From the NCBI RefSeq assembly GCF_030418295.1, contig NZ_JAUHQA010000001.1, positions 1,922,001 through 1,986,000 of the forward strand: 64,000 bases of DNA, read 5' to 3'. Source of the DNA: Demequina muriae. GTDB lineage: Bacteria; Actinomycetota; Actinomycetes; Actinomycetales; Demequinaceae. Numbering within the stretch: the first letter of the stretch is position 1; each line of letters opens with the position of its first letter. Of this stretch, positions 25,375-35,000 are shown piece by piece. A program made the position numbers and the translations under genes. The notes under the pieces were generated by a model. The model searched no databases and had not been told where the DNA came from. It saw only the letters and a list, made by a program, of their open reading frames with translations.

Positions 25375-25755
25375 ATGAGCGAACCCGCCGAGGTCCCTGA
25401 CGTCGACCCGTGGATGATGGACGTGCTGTCCCGGCTGCCGGGCGCGCAGGTGGTGCCGTATCCCGCGTGGGGGTCGCAGACCTTTCAGGTGGGTGGCAAG
25501 CACTTCGGACGCCTCGGTCTCCACCCCAGCGGCGCGCGCATCATCACCGTGAAGGGCGACCCGGACGTCAACGCGGCGCTTGTGGCACAGTTCGAGGCCG
25601 TCACCCCCGGCTACTACGCGGACAAGCGGCGGTGGATCTCGATCGAGGTCGATGATCCCGCCATGCCGCGCGACGTCGCGATCGAGGCGCTGGAGACCGC
25701 CTACGCGTTGGTCAGGCAAGGACTGCCCAAGCGAGTGCAGGCCTCGCTCGGGTGA
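25375..25755 (+). CDS. MmcQ/YjbR-like protein
   Basis: 126 residues. The segment WGSQTFQVGGKHFGRLGLHP followed by ITVKGDPDVNAALV, and the C-terminal RRWISIEVDDPAMPRD, follow the MmcQ/YjbR family (small alpha/beta proteins with a double-wing DNA-binding-like fold, function unclear). ATG at 25375 lies seven bases after TAGCGT (25362-25367), indicating leaderless transcription. Confidence 0.75.
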   Translation: MSEPAEVPDVDPWMMDVLSRLPGAQVVPYPAWGSQTFQVGGKHFGRLGLHPSGARIITVKGDPDVNAALVAQFEAVTPGYYADKRRWISIEVDDPAMPRDVAIEALETAYALVRQGLPKRVQASLG

Positions 25756-25825
25756 CCTCGCGAGCGGCCCGGGCCCCTCGCATCGGCCGCGCGCCCGGGC
25801 GCTGTCGCGCCGATAGACTCGAGAA

Positions 25826-27502
25826 GTGACCCCTGACGAGCTCTCCCAGAAGATCCGCGACGCCCTGCTTCAAGGCATCGACGACAGCGACTTCCAACTG
25901 TCGCCGTTCGATGTGCCAGACGAGGTGCGTGTGGAGCGACCCCGCCAGCGCGAGCACGGCGACTGGTCGACCAACGTCGCGATGCAGTTGGCCAAGCAAG
26001 CGGGGACGAGTCCGCGCGAGTTCGCGCAGACCCTCGCCGAGCGGCTCGGAGAGCTGGACGGCATCGACAGCGCGGATGTCGCCGGACCCGGCTTCCTCAA
26101 CATCCGCCTGGCCGCATCCGCCGCGGGCGAGCTGGCGCGCGGCATCGTCGAGTACGGCGCGGACTACGGCCGCGGGGAGTCGCTGACGGGGAAGACGGTC
26201 AACGTCGAGTTCGTCTCCGCGAACCCCACCGGACCGATCCACCTGGGCGGCACTCGCTGGGCCGCGGTCGGCGACTCGATCGCCCGACTGCTCGAGTTCC
26301 ACGGTGCGCGGGTGGTGCGCGAGTACTACTTCAACGATCACGGCAGCCAGATCGACCGGTTCGCCGCATCGCTGTACGCCGTCGTGTCCGGAGAACCCGC
26401 TCCCGAGGACGGCTACAGCGGCCAGTACATCCAGGACATCGCGGATCAGGTGATGGTCGAGGCGATGGCCGCCGGGGACAAAGATCCCCTCGAGATGCCG
26501 CGCGAGCAGGCGCTCGAATTCTTCCGTGATCGTGGCGTCACGCTGATGTTCGGCGAGATCAAGCAGTCGCTGGCGGACTTCGGCGTCGAGTTCGACGTGT
26601 ACTTCCACGAGGACTCGCTGCACCACTCGGGCAAGGTGGAGCGCGCGCTCGCCGAGCTCAAGGCCTCCGGTGCGCTGTACGAGTCGGACGGCGCGTGGTG
26701 GCTGCGCAGCTCCGAGTACGGTGACGAGAAGGACCGCGTGGTCATCAAGTCGGACGGGAATGCGGCGTACATCGCCGGTGACATCGCGTACATCCGCGAC
26801 AAGGCCGAGCGTGGTGCGGACCTGTGCGTCTACCTGCTCGGCGCCGACCACCACGGATACATCGCACGGCTCAAGGCCGGTGCCGCCGCGCTCGGGTACG
26901 CCCCCGAGATCGTCGAGGTCATCATTGGCCAGATGGTCAACCTGGTGAAGGACGGCGAGCCGGTGCGGATGTCCAAGCGCGCGGGCAACGTGGTCACCAT
27001 GGAGGACCTCGTGGAGGCCGTCGGCGTGGACGCCGCGCGCTACGCGCTCGCGCGCTCGAGTGCCGACCAGTCGATCGACATCGACCTCGACCTGCTGGCC
27101 TCGCAGTCCAACGCCAACCCCGTGTTCTACGTGCAGTACGCCCACGCGCGCACCTCCGGCGTCTCTCGCAACGCGGCGGAGTACGGCATCCGTCGCGAGG
27201 ACGGCTTCGACGCCTCGCTGCTCGCGCACGAGTGGGAGGCGAAGCTGCTGGGCGTGCTCGGGGAGTTCCCCCGCGTGGTCGCCATGGCCGTCGACTATCG
27301 CGAACAGCACCGAGTGGCGCGCTACCTCGAGGAGCTCGCATCGGTGTATCACGGCTGGTACGACCGCACCCGCGTGACGCCTCAGGGCGACGAGGAGATC
27401 ACGGACCTGAATCGCACCCGCCTGTGGCTCAACGACGCCACGCGGCAGGTGCTGGCGAACGGCCTGCACCTGCTCGGCGTGTCAGCGCCGGAGCGGATGT
27501 AG
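25826..27502 (+). CDS. argS: Arginyl-tRNA synthetase
   Basis: 558 residues, class I. N-terminal Add-1 domain (1-110), the HIGH-like motif as HLGG (139-142) in [12 protein letters not shown], the KMSKS-equivalent as RMSKRAGN, and a C-terminal DALR anticodon-binding domain ([20 protein letters not shown]). Charges tRNA-Arg in the cytoplasm. GTG start six bases after TAGACT (25814-25819), so the mRNA is probably leaderless. It is followed after two bases by lysA, the usual actinobacterial order. Confidence 0.97.
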   Translation: MTPDELSQKIRDALLQGIDDSDFQLSPFDVPDEVRVERPRQREHGDWSTNVAMQLAKQAGTSPREFAQTLAERLGELDGIDSADVAGPGFLNIRLAASAAGELARGIVEYGADYGRGESLTGKTVNVEFVSANPTGPIHLGGTRWAAVGDSIARLLEFHGARVVREYYFNDHGSQIDRFAASLYAVVSGEPAPEDGYSGQYIQDIADQVMVEAMAAGDKDPLEMPREQALEFFRDRGVTLMFGEIKQSLADFGVEFDVYFHEDSLHHSGKVERALAELKASGALYESDGAWWLRSSEYGDEKDRVVIKSDGNAAYIAGDIAYIRDKAERGADLCVYLLGADHHGYIARLKAGAAALGYAPEIVEVIIGQMVNLVKDGEPVRMSKRAGNVVTMEDLVEAVGVDAARYALARSSADQSIDIDLDLLASQSNANPVFYVQYAHARTSGVSRNAAEYGIRREDGFDASLLAHEWEAKLLGVLGEFPRVVAMAVDYREQHRVARYLEELASVYHGWYDRTRVTPQGDEEITDLNRTRLWLNDATRQVLANGLHLLGVSAPERM

Positions 27503-27504
27503 CC

Positions 27505-28839
27505 GTGTCGGTCTGGTCGAGCACCGTTCAGCGCGGTGAGGACGGAGCGCTGTCTGTGGGAGGCGTCGACGTGCGCGAGCTCGTCGGCGAGCACGGCACG
27601 CCGCTGTATGTGGTGGACGAGACCGACTTCCGTGCCCGTGCATCGGCCTTCCGGGACCACTTCGGAGAGGCGTTCGCCCGCCACGGCGCCGAGGTCGACA
27701 TCTACTACGCGGGCAAGGCCTTCCTGTGCTCGCAGGTCTCGTCATGGATGCACGAGGAGGGGCTGCACCTCGACGTGGCGTCCCTCGGGGAGCTGGAGAT
27801 CGCGCTGCGCGGGGGCATGCCTGCCGCGCGCATCGGCCTGCACGGCAACAACAAGGCGGACGACGAGCTGAGGCGCGCGCTCATCGCGGGCGTGGGCCGG
27901 ATCATCGTCGACTCGTTCACTGAGATCGAGATCCTCGACGCCCTCGCGCGTGAGCTCGGTGTGGTGGCTCCCGTGATGGTGCGCGTCACGACCGGCGTGC
28001 ACGCGGGCGGCCACGAGTACATCGCGACGGCTCACGAGGACCAGAAGTTCGGGCTGTCGCTCGCCTCGGGCGCCGCGATGCGCGCGCTCCTCGCGTGCCA
28101 CGAGGCGCCCCACCTGAGACTGTCGGGCATCCACACGCATATCGGCAGCCAGATCATGTCGATCGACGCGTTCCGCGAGTCGGCGGAGCGCATGCTCGGC
28201 CTTCGTGCGGCGTTCACGGCGTCGACCGGCGACGAGCTGCCCGAGGTCGACCTCGGTGGCGGCTACGCCATTCGGTATACCGAGGACGCCGAGGCGCTCG
28301 ACCCCGCGGAGGCCGCCTACGCGATCGCCGATGCGGTGGCGGCGGTGATGGAGACCGTCGGTGGCACCTGGCCGCGCTTCAGCATCGAGCCGGGACGCGC
28401 CATCGCCGGTCCGGCGGGGCTCACCTTGTACCGGGTGGGCGTGGTCAAGTCGGTGGACCTCGAGGACGGTGGTCGCCGCGCGTACATCGCGGTGGATGGC
28501 GGCATGAGCGACAACATGCGGCCCGTCACCTACGGCGCGAACTACACCGCGGCGATCGCGTCACGCGAGTCCTCAGCGGACCTGGTGGCGTCCCGAGTGG
28601 TCGGCAAGCACTGTGAGTCCGGCGACATCGTGGTGCGCGACGTGCGGCTTCCGCTCGATGTGGCCCGCGGCGATCTCGTGGCCGTGCCGGCCACTGGCGC
28701 GTACGGGCGCTCGATGGCGTCGAACTACAACGCGGCGCTGCGGCCTGCGGTGGTGTCGGTGCGCGATGGCCAGTCCCGCGTGCTGGTGCGGCGCGACACC
28801 ATCGAGGACCTGCTGGCGCTCGACGTCGCACCTGAGTGA
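27505..28839 (+). CDS. lysA: Diaminopimelate decarboxylase
   Basis: 444 residues. PLP-binding Lys71 in IYYAGKAFLCS, glycine-rich phosphate loop in VDLGGGYAIRY, EPGRAI, and the active-site Cys in KHCESGDI contributed across the dimer. Catalyses meso-diaminopimelate to L-lysine plus CO2, the last lysine step. The GTG at 27505 lies two bases behind argS, so translation is probably coupled. A hairpin (28845-28875) follows. Confidence 0.97.
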   Translation: MSVWSSTVQRGEDGALSVGGVDVRELVGEHGTPLYVVDETDFRARASAFRDHFGEAFARHGAEVDIYYAGKAFLCSQVSSWMHEEGLHLDVASLGELEIALRGGMPAARIGLHGNNKADDELRRALIAGVGRIIVDSFTEIEILDALARELGVVAPVMVRVTTGVHAGGHEYIATAHEDQKFGLSLASGAAMRALLACHEAPHLRLSGIHTHIGSQIMSIDAFRESAERMLGLRAAFTASTGDELPEVDLGGGYAIRYTEDAEALDPAEAAYAIADAVAAVMETVGGTWPRFSIEPGRAIAGPAGLTLYRVGVVKSVDLEDGGRRAYIAVDGGMSDNMRPVTYGANYTAAIASRESSADLVASRVVGKHCESGDIVVRDVRLPLDVARGDLVAVPATGAYGRSMASNYNAALRPAVVSVRDGQSRVLVRRDTIEDLLALDVAPE

Positions 28840-28844
28840 GCAGG

Positions 28845-28875
28845 GTCCGCCCGCCGCGAGGAGCGACGGGCGGAC
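28845..28875 (+). terminator. Hairpin terminator after argS-lysA
   Basis: Perfect 9-bp arms 28845-28853 and 28867-28875 with a 13-base loop, six bases after the lysA stop and facing the end of the convergent QorB-like gene. No U-tract; it could serve both strands. Confidence 0.6.
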
Positions 28876-28889
28876 GTGAGAGCCGGCGA

Positions 28890-29744
28890 TCAGATCGCGG
28901 CGCGCACCGCGGACTCGAGCGAGACGGGCGGGCGTCCGATCAGGCGCTCGAGGTCGGTCGACTCGGTGAAGAGGTCGCCCCTCGCGATAGACGCGTCCAC
29001 GGAGGCCCAGAATCCGGCGGTGCCGGCGTCCATTCCTGCCGCCTCCTGCAGCGTCGATGAGAGCTCATCGACGCTGACGTCGCGGTGGGTGACGGTGGTG
29101 CCGGTGACGGCGGTGACCGTGCTCGCCAGCTCGTCGATGGTGAAGGCGACGCCGCCGATCTCGTAGGTGGCGCCTTCGTCATCCTGAATGGCGGCGACGG
29201 CCGCAGCATCGGCGAAGTCGGAGCGCGTGCCTGCGGTGAGCCGTGCGCCTCCAGTGGCTCCCAGCAGCGTGCCGGTCGCGACGTACTGGCCGATCTGGCC
29301 GGTGTAGTTCTCGAGGTACCAGGAATTGCGCAGCACGGTGGCAGGGATGGCCGATGCGCGCAGCGCCGCCTCGGTCTCGACATGCTCGGGGGCAAGGCCA
29401 AGGGTGGAGGTGTCCGCCTTCAGGATCGAGGTGTAGACGATGCGAGAGACCCCGGCACGCTCCGCTGCGTCGATCACGGCGGCGTGCTGAGCGCTGCGCT
29501 TGCCCACCTCGGAGGAGGAGACGAGCACGAGTCGTGTGACGCCGTCGAGGGCGGCGTCGAGTGAGGCGGCGTCTTTGTAGTCGCCGAACCGCACCTGAAC
29601 GCCGCGCTCGGCGAGATCGCTCACTTTGGCTGTGGTGCGAGCGATGGCGACGATGTCAGCAGCGGCGACGCCGCGAGCGAGCATGCTTTCGACGATGAGG
29701 CGGCCCAGGTGTCCGCTGGTTCCGGTGACGGCGAAGGTGGTCAT
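28890..29744 (-). CDS. NmrA/QorB-like NAD(P)H-binding oxidoreductase
   Basis: 284 residues, atypical SDR. N-terminal TGTSGHLGRLIVE binds NAD(P). The pattern VSSSEVGKRSAQHAAVIDAA, then ILKADTSTLGLAPEH and LRNSWYLENYTGQI, matches quinone-oxidoreductase QorB-like proteins. It would reduce quinones or sense NADPH. Start ATG at 29742-29744 with AAAAGGA upstream. It is divergent from an HxlR regulator with a conserved-position cysteine, the known arrangement for redox-controlled quinone reductases. Confidence 0.88.
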   Translation of the reverse strand: MTTFAVTGTSGHLGRLIVESMLARGVAAADIVAIARTTAKVSDLAERGVQVRFGDYKDAASLDAALDGVTRLVLVSSSEVGKRSAQHAAVIDAAERAGVSRIVYTSILKADTSTLGLAPEHVETEAALRASAIPATVLRNSWYLENYTGQIGQYVATGTLLGATGGARLTAGTRSDFADAAAVAAIQDDEGATYEIGGVAFTIDELASTVTAVTGTTVTHRDVSVDELSSTLQEAAGMDAGTAGFWASVDASIARGDLFTESTDLERLIGRPPVSLESAVRAAI

Positions 29745-29801
29745 GAGGGGTGTCCTTTTCCTAGGGTCGATGAGGTGAGCATCGACGCTAACCAGGAGAA
29801 A

Positions 29802-29822
29802 GCACTATCCATTCCTCAGTGC
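29802..29822. promoter_or_regulatory. Candidate HxlR-type operator
   Basis: GCACT-11 bases-AGTGC in the 111-bp divergent spacer, with an inner ACTAT on the left arm. This resembles the ACTAT-type half-sites of YodB/QorR-like HxlR regulators. The 5-bp arms are short, so this is tentative. Confidence 0.4.
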
Positions 29823-29855
29823 CCCGAGATGTGCTGTCGAGGCTAGTCTGGGGCG

Positions 29856-30215
29856 GTGGCAGACAACGGTCCTGACGCGACGCTCGTGGTGAGCGTGTTC
29901 GCGCGTGAGTGCACCTCGCGCGCGCTCTTCGAGGACGTCACCGGCAAGTGGGCGTCGCTCGTGCTGCTCGCTCTCGACGACGGGCCTCGACGATTCGGGG
30001 AGCTCCGACGGCGGGTCGAGGGAGTGAGCGAGAAGATGCTCTCCCAAGCGCTCAAGACGCTCGAGAGCGGCGGCATGGTCGCCCGGACCGCCCACCCCCA
30101 GTCGCCGCCACGAGTGGACTACGAGCTCACCGAGCTCGGCGCGCAGGTGGCGACCCGGCTCCGCGGCCTGGCCGACCTGCTGGAGGGCACCGCCGCCGCA
30201 CGCCTCCAGGATTGA
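29856..30215 (+). CDS. HxlR family redox-type transcriptional regulator
   Basis: 119 residues. Winged helix with GKWASLVLLALDDGPRRFGELRRRVEGVSEKMLSQ-type sequence (about 30-65) and the wing RTAHPQSPPRVDYELTELG. A single Cys19 in ECTSR sits at the position of the redox cysteine of QorR and YodB regulators. It probably represses the divergent quinone-oxidoreductase gene and releases it when the cysteine reacts with quinones or diamide-like oxidants. GTG start six bases after TAGTCT (29844-29849), so leaderless. Confidence 0.9.
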   Translation: MADNGPDATLVVSVFARECTSRALFEDVTGKWASLVLLALDDGPRRFGELRRRVEGVSEKMLSQALKTLESGGMVARTAHPQSPPRVDYELTELGAQVATRLRGLADLLEGTAAARLQD

Positions 30216-30272
30216 GCCACTGCTCGTCCGCACTGCTAGACCGCCGATCTCGTGATGAGTGGAAGTGCTCAA

Positions 30273-30314
30273 GGGGAGGGATTGTTCTCCCCACCGGACG
30301 GCAAAGGGCCGTCC
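30273..30314 (+). promoter_or_regulatory. Two tandem hairpins in the leader of a small acidic gene
   Basis: First hairpin 30273-30278/30287-30292 (6 bp, 8-base loop); second 30296-30302/30308-30314 (7 bp, 5-base loop). The ribosome site GGAAGGAG follows 7 bases later. They could terminate transcription from the HxlR gene or regulate the small gene. No known riboswitch was recognised. Confidence 0.45.
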
Positions 30315-30335
30315 AGCGAAGGAAGGAGTGGAGTG

Positions 30336-30557
30336 ATGCCAGACCCCACCGACCAGAGCAAGGAAGAGTTCCACGAGGGCACCGAGGCCCTGCAGAGCAT
30401 CGCCGACGACGTCGAGGCCGAGCGCGAGCGCTCGGGCAGCGGGACCAACCTCCCGAACGACGACGACACGGCCGAGGGCGAGGCGGAGACGCGCGAGGAC
30501 CACCTCGAGCCTGACGTGGCCACACCGCTCGATCACCGGCTCGACGAGCAGAAGTAG
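30336..30557 (+). CDS. Small acidic protein, paralogue of the one at 30705
   Basis: 73 residues, very acidic, no membrane segment, probably disordered or helical. It shares with the next small gene the blocks EEFHEGTEALQSIADDVEAE and ETREDH. ATG at 30336 with GGAAGGAG about ten bases upstream. I do not recognise a family. Features typical of stress-associated small proteins (high charge, no cysteine or aromatic core) are present, but the function is unknown. Confidence 0.75.
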   Translation: MPDPTDQSKEEFHEGTEALQSIADDVEAERERSGSGTNLPNDDDTAEGEAETREDHLEPDVATPLDHRLDEQK

Positions 30558-30704
30558 ACCGACGCACATGCGAGGGACGGCATCGGCCGTACCTGTGAAA
30601 GGTCTGAGAACGCCGCGAGCGTTGTCCTAGGTGAGCGGGTGGCCCGAGCGTCGTCCGCTCCGGGGCACCAGGGCGGTGCCTGCAGTGGACGGAAGGAGAC
30701 CATC

Positions 30705-30938
30705 ATGGCGAAGTTCACTCACGAGGGCACCGAAGATCTGCAGCACCTCGCTGACGAGGTGGAGAAGGAGCGTCAGGCCAAGGGCCACACGCCCTTCGAC
30801 GACGTCCCTGAGAACGAGGACGGCGAGACCACCCGCGAGGACCATGAAGGGGTGGACGAGGTTCTGGGCGACGCGAGCGACCCCGCCCGGGCTGGCATCG
30901 TCGGCGTGGCAGGCCGCGTGCAGCGACCCGGCATCTGA
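30705..30938 (+). CDS. Small acidic protein, paralogue of the one at 30336
   Basis: 77 residues. The N-terminal FTHEGTEDLQHLADEVEKER matches the paralogue, then a variable middle and TTREDHEGVD; the C-terminus AGIVGVAGRVQRPGI is not shared. ATG with GGAAGGAG (30690-30697) seven bases upstream. Followed by a strong terminator (30955-30990). Unknown function; tandem duplication and conservation of the two blocks argue that it is a real gene. Confidence 0.78.
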   Translation: MAKFTHEGTEDLQHLADEVEKERQAKGHTPFDDVPENEDGETTREDHEGVDEVLGDASDPARAGIVGVAGRVQRPGI

Positions 30939-30954
30939 TCCGCCCTCACCGTCG

Positions 30955-30990
30955 CGAATGCCCGGGTGCCGTCAGGCCCCCGGGCATTCG
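30955..30990. terminator. Bidirectional terminator
   Basis: Perfect 12-bp arms 30955-30966 and 30979-30990 with a 12-base loop, followed by TTCGTCTC. It lies between the small acidic gene and the convergent phosphatase gene. Confidence 0.75.
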
Positions 30991-31030
30991 TTCGTCTCGC
31001 GTGAAGACTGCGGCCCCCTGAGCTGGGCGG

Positions 31031-31588
31031 TCAGCCGTCGGCCAGCCGCGCCCACGCGGTGATCGCCTCGAGGGACTCCACGATCTCGTCCATGACGCGG
31101 TCGTAGGTCTCCTGGTCGAGCGACCACGGGTCATCCAGGCTTCGCAGCTCCACGGGCTCGGCCACGCGGGCCATGTGCAGGGCCCCCGCGGTGTTCATGA
31201 GCCGCTCTCGTGGAGACGCGCCCATGGGTGGCTCCGCCTGCTCGGTGAGCGCATGCGCCTCCTTGATGCCGAAGGCATGCGCCGGCACACCGTTCCACTC
31301 CTCCTCGATCCACGTCGCGTGCTGCTGGGTGGCGACGAGCACCAGGTCCGCGTTCTCGATGATGCGGCGGTCGAGCTGCGTGGGGCGATGGCGCGGTATG
31401 TCCAGCCCGTGCCTGCGTGCGGACATGCGCATCGGCGTGGGGACGTCCATCCCGATCTCCGCGAAGATGCCGGCGCTCGTGACCTCCGCCGCGTCACCCC
31501 ATTCGCGCTGTGCGAGGTAGTGCATCGCAGGGGAGCGACAGATGTTGCCGGTGCAGACCATGACGACTCGTGCGGGGCGTTGATCCAT
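31031..31588 (-). CDS. Low molecular weight protein-tyrosine phosphatase
   Basis: 185 residues. P-loop CX5R at Cys12-Arg18 in VCTGNICRSPA, and the general-acid region near LDDPWSLDQ, where DP is the expected pair. Cytoplasmic or secreted phosphatases of this type act on phosphotyrosine, sometimes in capsule control. ATG at 31586-31588 is seven bases after TAGGGT (minus strand, 31596-31601), suggesting leaderless transcription. The frame is open far upstream through the hom gene, but that extension is antisense to hom and not coding. Confidence 0.92.
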   Translation of the reverse strand: MDQRPARVVMVCTGNICRSPAMHYLAQREWGDAAEVTSAGIFAEIGMDVPTPMRMSARRHGLDIPRHRPTQLDRRIIENADLVLVATQQHATWIEEEWNGVPAHAFGIKEAHALTEQAEPPMGASPRERLMNTAGALHMARVAEPVELRSLDDPWSLDQETYDRVMDEIVESLEAITAWARLADG

Positions 31589-31669
31589 GTCATCGACCCT
31601 ACGTGAGGCCTGGCGATGCCCGTCCCGGCGCCGCCCTGGGCGTCCGCCGCGCTCCGATAGAGTGGGGCC

Positions 31670-32959
31670 GTGTCTCCCACCTCCGCTCCCGTGAAGATCG
31701 CCGTGCTCGGATGCGGCACCGTCGGCACCCAGGTGGTGCGGCTGCTGCTCGAGCAGGCGAGTGACCTCGCCGCTCGCGTGGGCGCCCCCGTCGAACTCTC
31801 CGGCATCTACGTGCGCGACACGACCACGCCCCGCGACGCGGCCGTCCCAGTCGACGCGCTCACGTCCGATGCCCAGGCGCTGGTGGACTCCTCCGACGTC
31901 GTCGTCGAGGTGATGGGTGGCATCGAGCCCGCTCGCACGCTCATCCTCCGCGCACTCGAGCGGGGATCCGCCGTGGTGACCGCCAACAAGGCGCTCCTGG
32001 CTCAGGGTGGCGCGGAGCTGTACGAGGCGGCCGATGCGGCGGGCGCCGACCTCTACTACGAGGCGGCCGTCGCCGGCGCCATCCCCATCGTGCGCCCGGT
32101 GCGAGAGTCGCTTGCCGGCGACCGCGTGACGCGCATCCTGGGCGTCGTGAACGGCACCACCAACTACGTGCTCGACGAGATGACAACCAAGGGCCTGGAC
32201 TACGACGCCGTGGTCGCCGAGGCGCAGCGTCTGGGCTACGCGGAAGCGGACCCCACCGCGGACGTGGGCGGCCACGACGCCGCCGCGAAGGCCGCCATTC
32301 TCGCGTCGCTCGCCTTCCACCAGCGCGTGGGAATCGACGACGTCTACTGCGAGGGCATCACTGCGGTCACGGCTGACGACATCGCTGCCGCGACCGAGAC
32401 CGGCCGCGTCATCAAGCTGCTGGCCGTGGCCGAGCAGACGGACGCGGGCGTGTCGGTGCGCGTGCATCCCACCCTCGTGCCTCGCGATCACCCGCTCGCG
32501 GGCGTGCGCGGGGCCTTCAACGCCGTGTTCGTCGAGGCCGAGGCAGCCGGCGAGCTGATGTTCTACGGGCAGGGAGCGGGCGGCGTTCCCACCGCATCGG
32601 CCGTCCTGGGCGACATCGTGTCCGTCGCGCGCCACAAGGCGGGCGGCGGCAAGGGGCCGCGCGAATCCAACTACGCGCGCCTCGAGGTGCTGCCCATGTC
32701 GGCGGCCATGACGCGCTACGCGGTGCGCATGAGCGTCCCGGATCGCCCGGGAGTGCTCGCCGCCGTCGCGACGATCTTCGCGTCGCACGGCGTCGGCATC
32801 GAGTCGGTGCGCCAGATGCCAGGCAAGGGCCACGCCGGCCTGATCCTGTCGACGCACCGGGCACGGGAGTCCGCGCTGAGCGCGACCGTCGAGGATCTGC
32901 GGTCCACCGATGCCGTCAACGAGGTCTGGTCGGTGCTGCGTATCGAGGGAGAGCTGTAG
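31670..32959 (+). CDS. hom: Homoserine dehydrogenase
   Basis: 429 residues. NAD(P) motif [11 protein letters not shown] at the N-terminus, catalytic region around [14 protein letters not shown] and [17 protein letters not shown], and a C-terminal ACT domain (about 350-429, [20 protein letters not shown]) for threonine feedback. Reduces aspartate semialdehyde to homoserine. GTG start six bases after TAGAGT (31658-31663), so leaderless. First gene of hom-thrC-thrB; thrC overlaps it by one base. Confidence 0.97.
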   Translation: MSPTSAPVKIAVLGCGTVGTQVVRLLLEQASDLAARVGAPVELSGIYVRDTTTPRDAAVPVDALTSDAQALVDSSDVVVEVMGGIEPARTLILRALERGSAVVTANKALLAQGGAELYEAADAAGADLYYEAAVAGAIPIVRPVRESLAGDRVTRILGVVNGTTNYVLDEMTTKGLDYDAVVAEAQRLGYAEADPTADVGGHDAAAKAAILASLAFHQRVGIDDVYCEGITAVTADDIAAATETGRVIKLLAVAEQTDAGVSVRVHPTLVPRDHPLAGVRGAFNAVFVEAEAAGELMFYGQGAGGVPTASAVLGDIVSVARHKAGGGKGPRESNYARLEVLPMSAAMTRYAVRMSVPDRPGVLAAVATIFASHGVGIESVRQMPGKGHAGLILSTHRARESALSATVEDLRSTDAVNEVWSVLRIEGEL

Positions 32960-34017
32960 TGGCGCACGTGTGGCGCGGCATCGTCCGCGAGTATCGGGAC
33001 CGGCTTCCCTTCGACGAGTCCGATCAGGTGGTGACCCTGGGCGAGGGCGGGACCCCGCTGGTGTACGCCGGGTCGATCTCCTCCGAGGTGGGCGCCGAGG
33101 TCTTCGTCAAGGTCGAGGGGATGAACCCCACCGGCTCCTTCAAGGACCGCGGCATGACCGCGGCGATGACCCAGGTGGTCAAGAGCGGCGACCACACCGT
33201 GGTGTGCGCCTCGACGGGCAACACCTCCGCATCGGCCGCCGCCTACGCCGCGCATGCCGGACTCACCTGCGTAGTGATGATCCCGCAGGGCAAGATCGCG
33301 GCCGGCAAGATGGCGCAGGCCATCGTGCACGGTGCTCGCCTGGTGCAGGTGGACGGCAACTTCGACGAGTGCCTCGACATCGTGCGCGCGCTCAGCGAGG
33401 AGTACCCCGTCGCACTCGTGAACTCCGTCAACCCCTTCCGCCTGCAGGGCCAGAAGACCGCCGCCTTCGAGATCGTCGACCAGCTGGGGGACGCCCCCGA
33501 CATCCACATGCTTCCGGTGGGCAACGCTGGCAACATCTCCGCGTACTGGATGGGTTTCCGTGAGTATGCGGAGTCGGGTCCGGCGACCCGGACGCCCCGC
33601 ATCTGGGGCGTGCAGGCCGAGGGCGCCGCGCCGTTCGTGGCAGGGCACCCCATCAAGGATCCCGAGACGGTCGCCACCGCGATCCGCATCGGCAAGCCCG
33701 CGTCCTGGGACCTGGCGATCGCCGCGCGCGACGACTCCGGCGGGTGGATTCGTGCGGTGTCCGACACCGAGATCCTTGCGGCCCAGCAGCGCCTGGCCGC
33801 TGATGTGGGAGTGTTCGTGGAGCCCGCATCGGCCGCCCCCATCGCCGGGCTGCTCGCCGCAGCCGCGAAGGGCGAGGTGCCGCGGGGAGCGACCATCACC
33901 TGCACCGTGACCGGCAACGGCCTCAAGGACACGGCGACGGCGCTCGCGGGACACGAGGTCGAGCCCGTCGTCATCCCGGTGGACGTCGAGGCGGCCGCCC
34001 AGGCGCTGGGGCTCTAG
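32959..34017 (+). CDS. thrC: Threonine synthase
   Basis: 352 residues, fold-type II PLP enzyme. Lys62 in [11 protein letters not shown] forms the Schiff base; [13 protein letters not shown] is the phosphate loop. Converts O-phosphohomoserine to threonine. The GTG start shares one base with the hom stop. thrB follows after two bases. Confidence 0.97.
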   Translation: MAHVWRGIVREYRDRLPFDESDQVVTLGEGGTPLVYAGSISSEVGAEVFVKVEGMNPTGSFKDRGMTAAMTQVVKSGDHTVVCASTGNTSASAAAYAAHAGLTCVVMIPQGKIAAGKMAQAIVHGARLVQVDGNFDECLDIVRALSEEYPVALVNSVNPFRLQGQKTAAFEIVDQLGDAPDIHMLPVGNAGNISAYWMGFREYAESGPATRTPRIWGVQAEGAAPFVAGHPIKDPETVATAIRIGKPASWDLAIAARDDSGGWIRAVSDTEILAAQQRLAADVGVFVEPASAAPIAGLLAAAAKGEVPRGATITCTVTGNGLKDTATALAGHEVEPVVIPVDVEAAAQALGL

Positions 34018-34019
34018 GC

Positions 34020-34946
34020 ATGAGGCTCGTCGCGGATCGCGTGCGGGTGCAGGTGCCCGCCACGGCCGGCAACCTCGGCCCGGGCTTCGACGCGCTCGGG
34101 CTCGCCCTCGGGGTGGCAGACGAGCTCGACGTGCGCGCCGTCGCGGCCGCAGACGTCGGCATCGAGATCGAGGGCGAAGGCGCCGATTCGCTTCCGCGCG
34201 ACGACACGCATCTGGTGGTGCGCGCGCTGCGTGAGGCGCTCGATCACGTGGGCGCGTCCCAGGTGGGCCTCGCGATTCGTGCCACCAACCGCATTCCGCA
34301 CGGACGTGGGCTGGGCTCGTCGGCCGCAGCGGTCGTCGCGGGCATCTGGGCCGCTCGCGGCCTGATCGCGGAGCCGGACGCGCTGTCGCCCGAGGTGGCG
34401 CTCGAGCTCGCGACCCGGTTCGAAGGACACCCCGACAACGCTGCACCCGCCATTCTGGGCGGCGCCACCGTGGCGTGGCAGGACGCGGATGGCGCACATG
34501 CGCGGCCGCTCGTCATGGCGGACGAGATCGAGACTGCGGTGCTGATTCCGCGATCGGTGCTGCCCACGACACAGGCCCGGTCCGTGTTGCCTGCTCAGGT
34601 GCCGCACGCTGACGCCGCCTTCAATGCTGGCCGCGCCGCGCTGCTGGTCAATGCGCTCGCGGGGCGCCCGGAAGATCTGTTCGCCGCCACCGAGGACCGT
34701 CTCCACCAGGGCTATCGCGCCGAGGTGATGGCAGCCGCGCCGGCCATGATCGCCCACCTGCGAGCGCAGGGCATCGCCGCCGTCGTCTCGGGGGCGGGGC
34801 CGTCGGTGCTGGTGCTCGGCACCGACCTGGCGTCCCACGGTCTGTCCACCGGGCACCTCGCCTGGGCGGAGGGAATCGGCGACGAGTCATGGCGCTGCGT
34901 CCACACCGTCGAACGCGTCCCCGGAGCGATGGTCGAGCGGCTGTAG
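34020..34946 (+). CDS. thrB: Homoserine kinase
   Basis: 308 residues, GHMP kinase. ATP-binding loop PHGRGLGSSAAAVVAG (about 95-110), N-terminal VPATAGNLGPGFDALG, C-terminal VVSGAGPSVLVLG. Phosphorylates homoserine for threonine synthase. Last gene of the threonine operon; in many actinobacteria rho follows directly, here 14 kb of accessory genes intervene. Confidence 0.97.
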   Translation: MRLVADRVRVQVPATAGNLGPGFDALGLALGVADELDVRAVAAADVGIEIEGEGADSLPRDDTHLVVRALREALDHVGASQVGLAIRATNRIPHGRGLGSSAAAVVAGIWAARGLIAEPDALSPEVALELATRFEGHPDNAAPAILGGATVAWQDADGAHARPLVMADEIETAVLIPRSVLPTTQARSVLPAQVPHADAAFNAGRAALLVNALAGRPEDLFAATEDRLHQGYRAEVMAAAPAMIAHLRAQGIAAVVSGAGPSVLVLGTDLASHGLSTGHLAWAEGIGDESWRCVHTVERVPGAMVERL

Positions 34947-35000
34947 CTGGCCCCCGCATCGGCCGCCTCGCCTGGGCGGACGAGCGGATAGTGTCTCGGC

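Noticed and set aside
31589-32857. Upstream extension of the phosphatase gene
   Set aside because: It runs antisense through hom, and the CX5R phosphatase has a normal length and a leaderless promoter at 31588.
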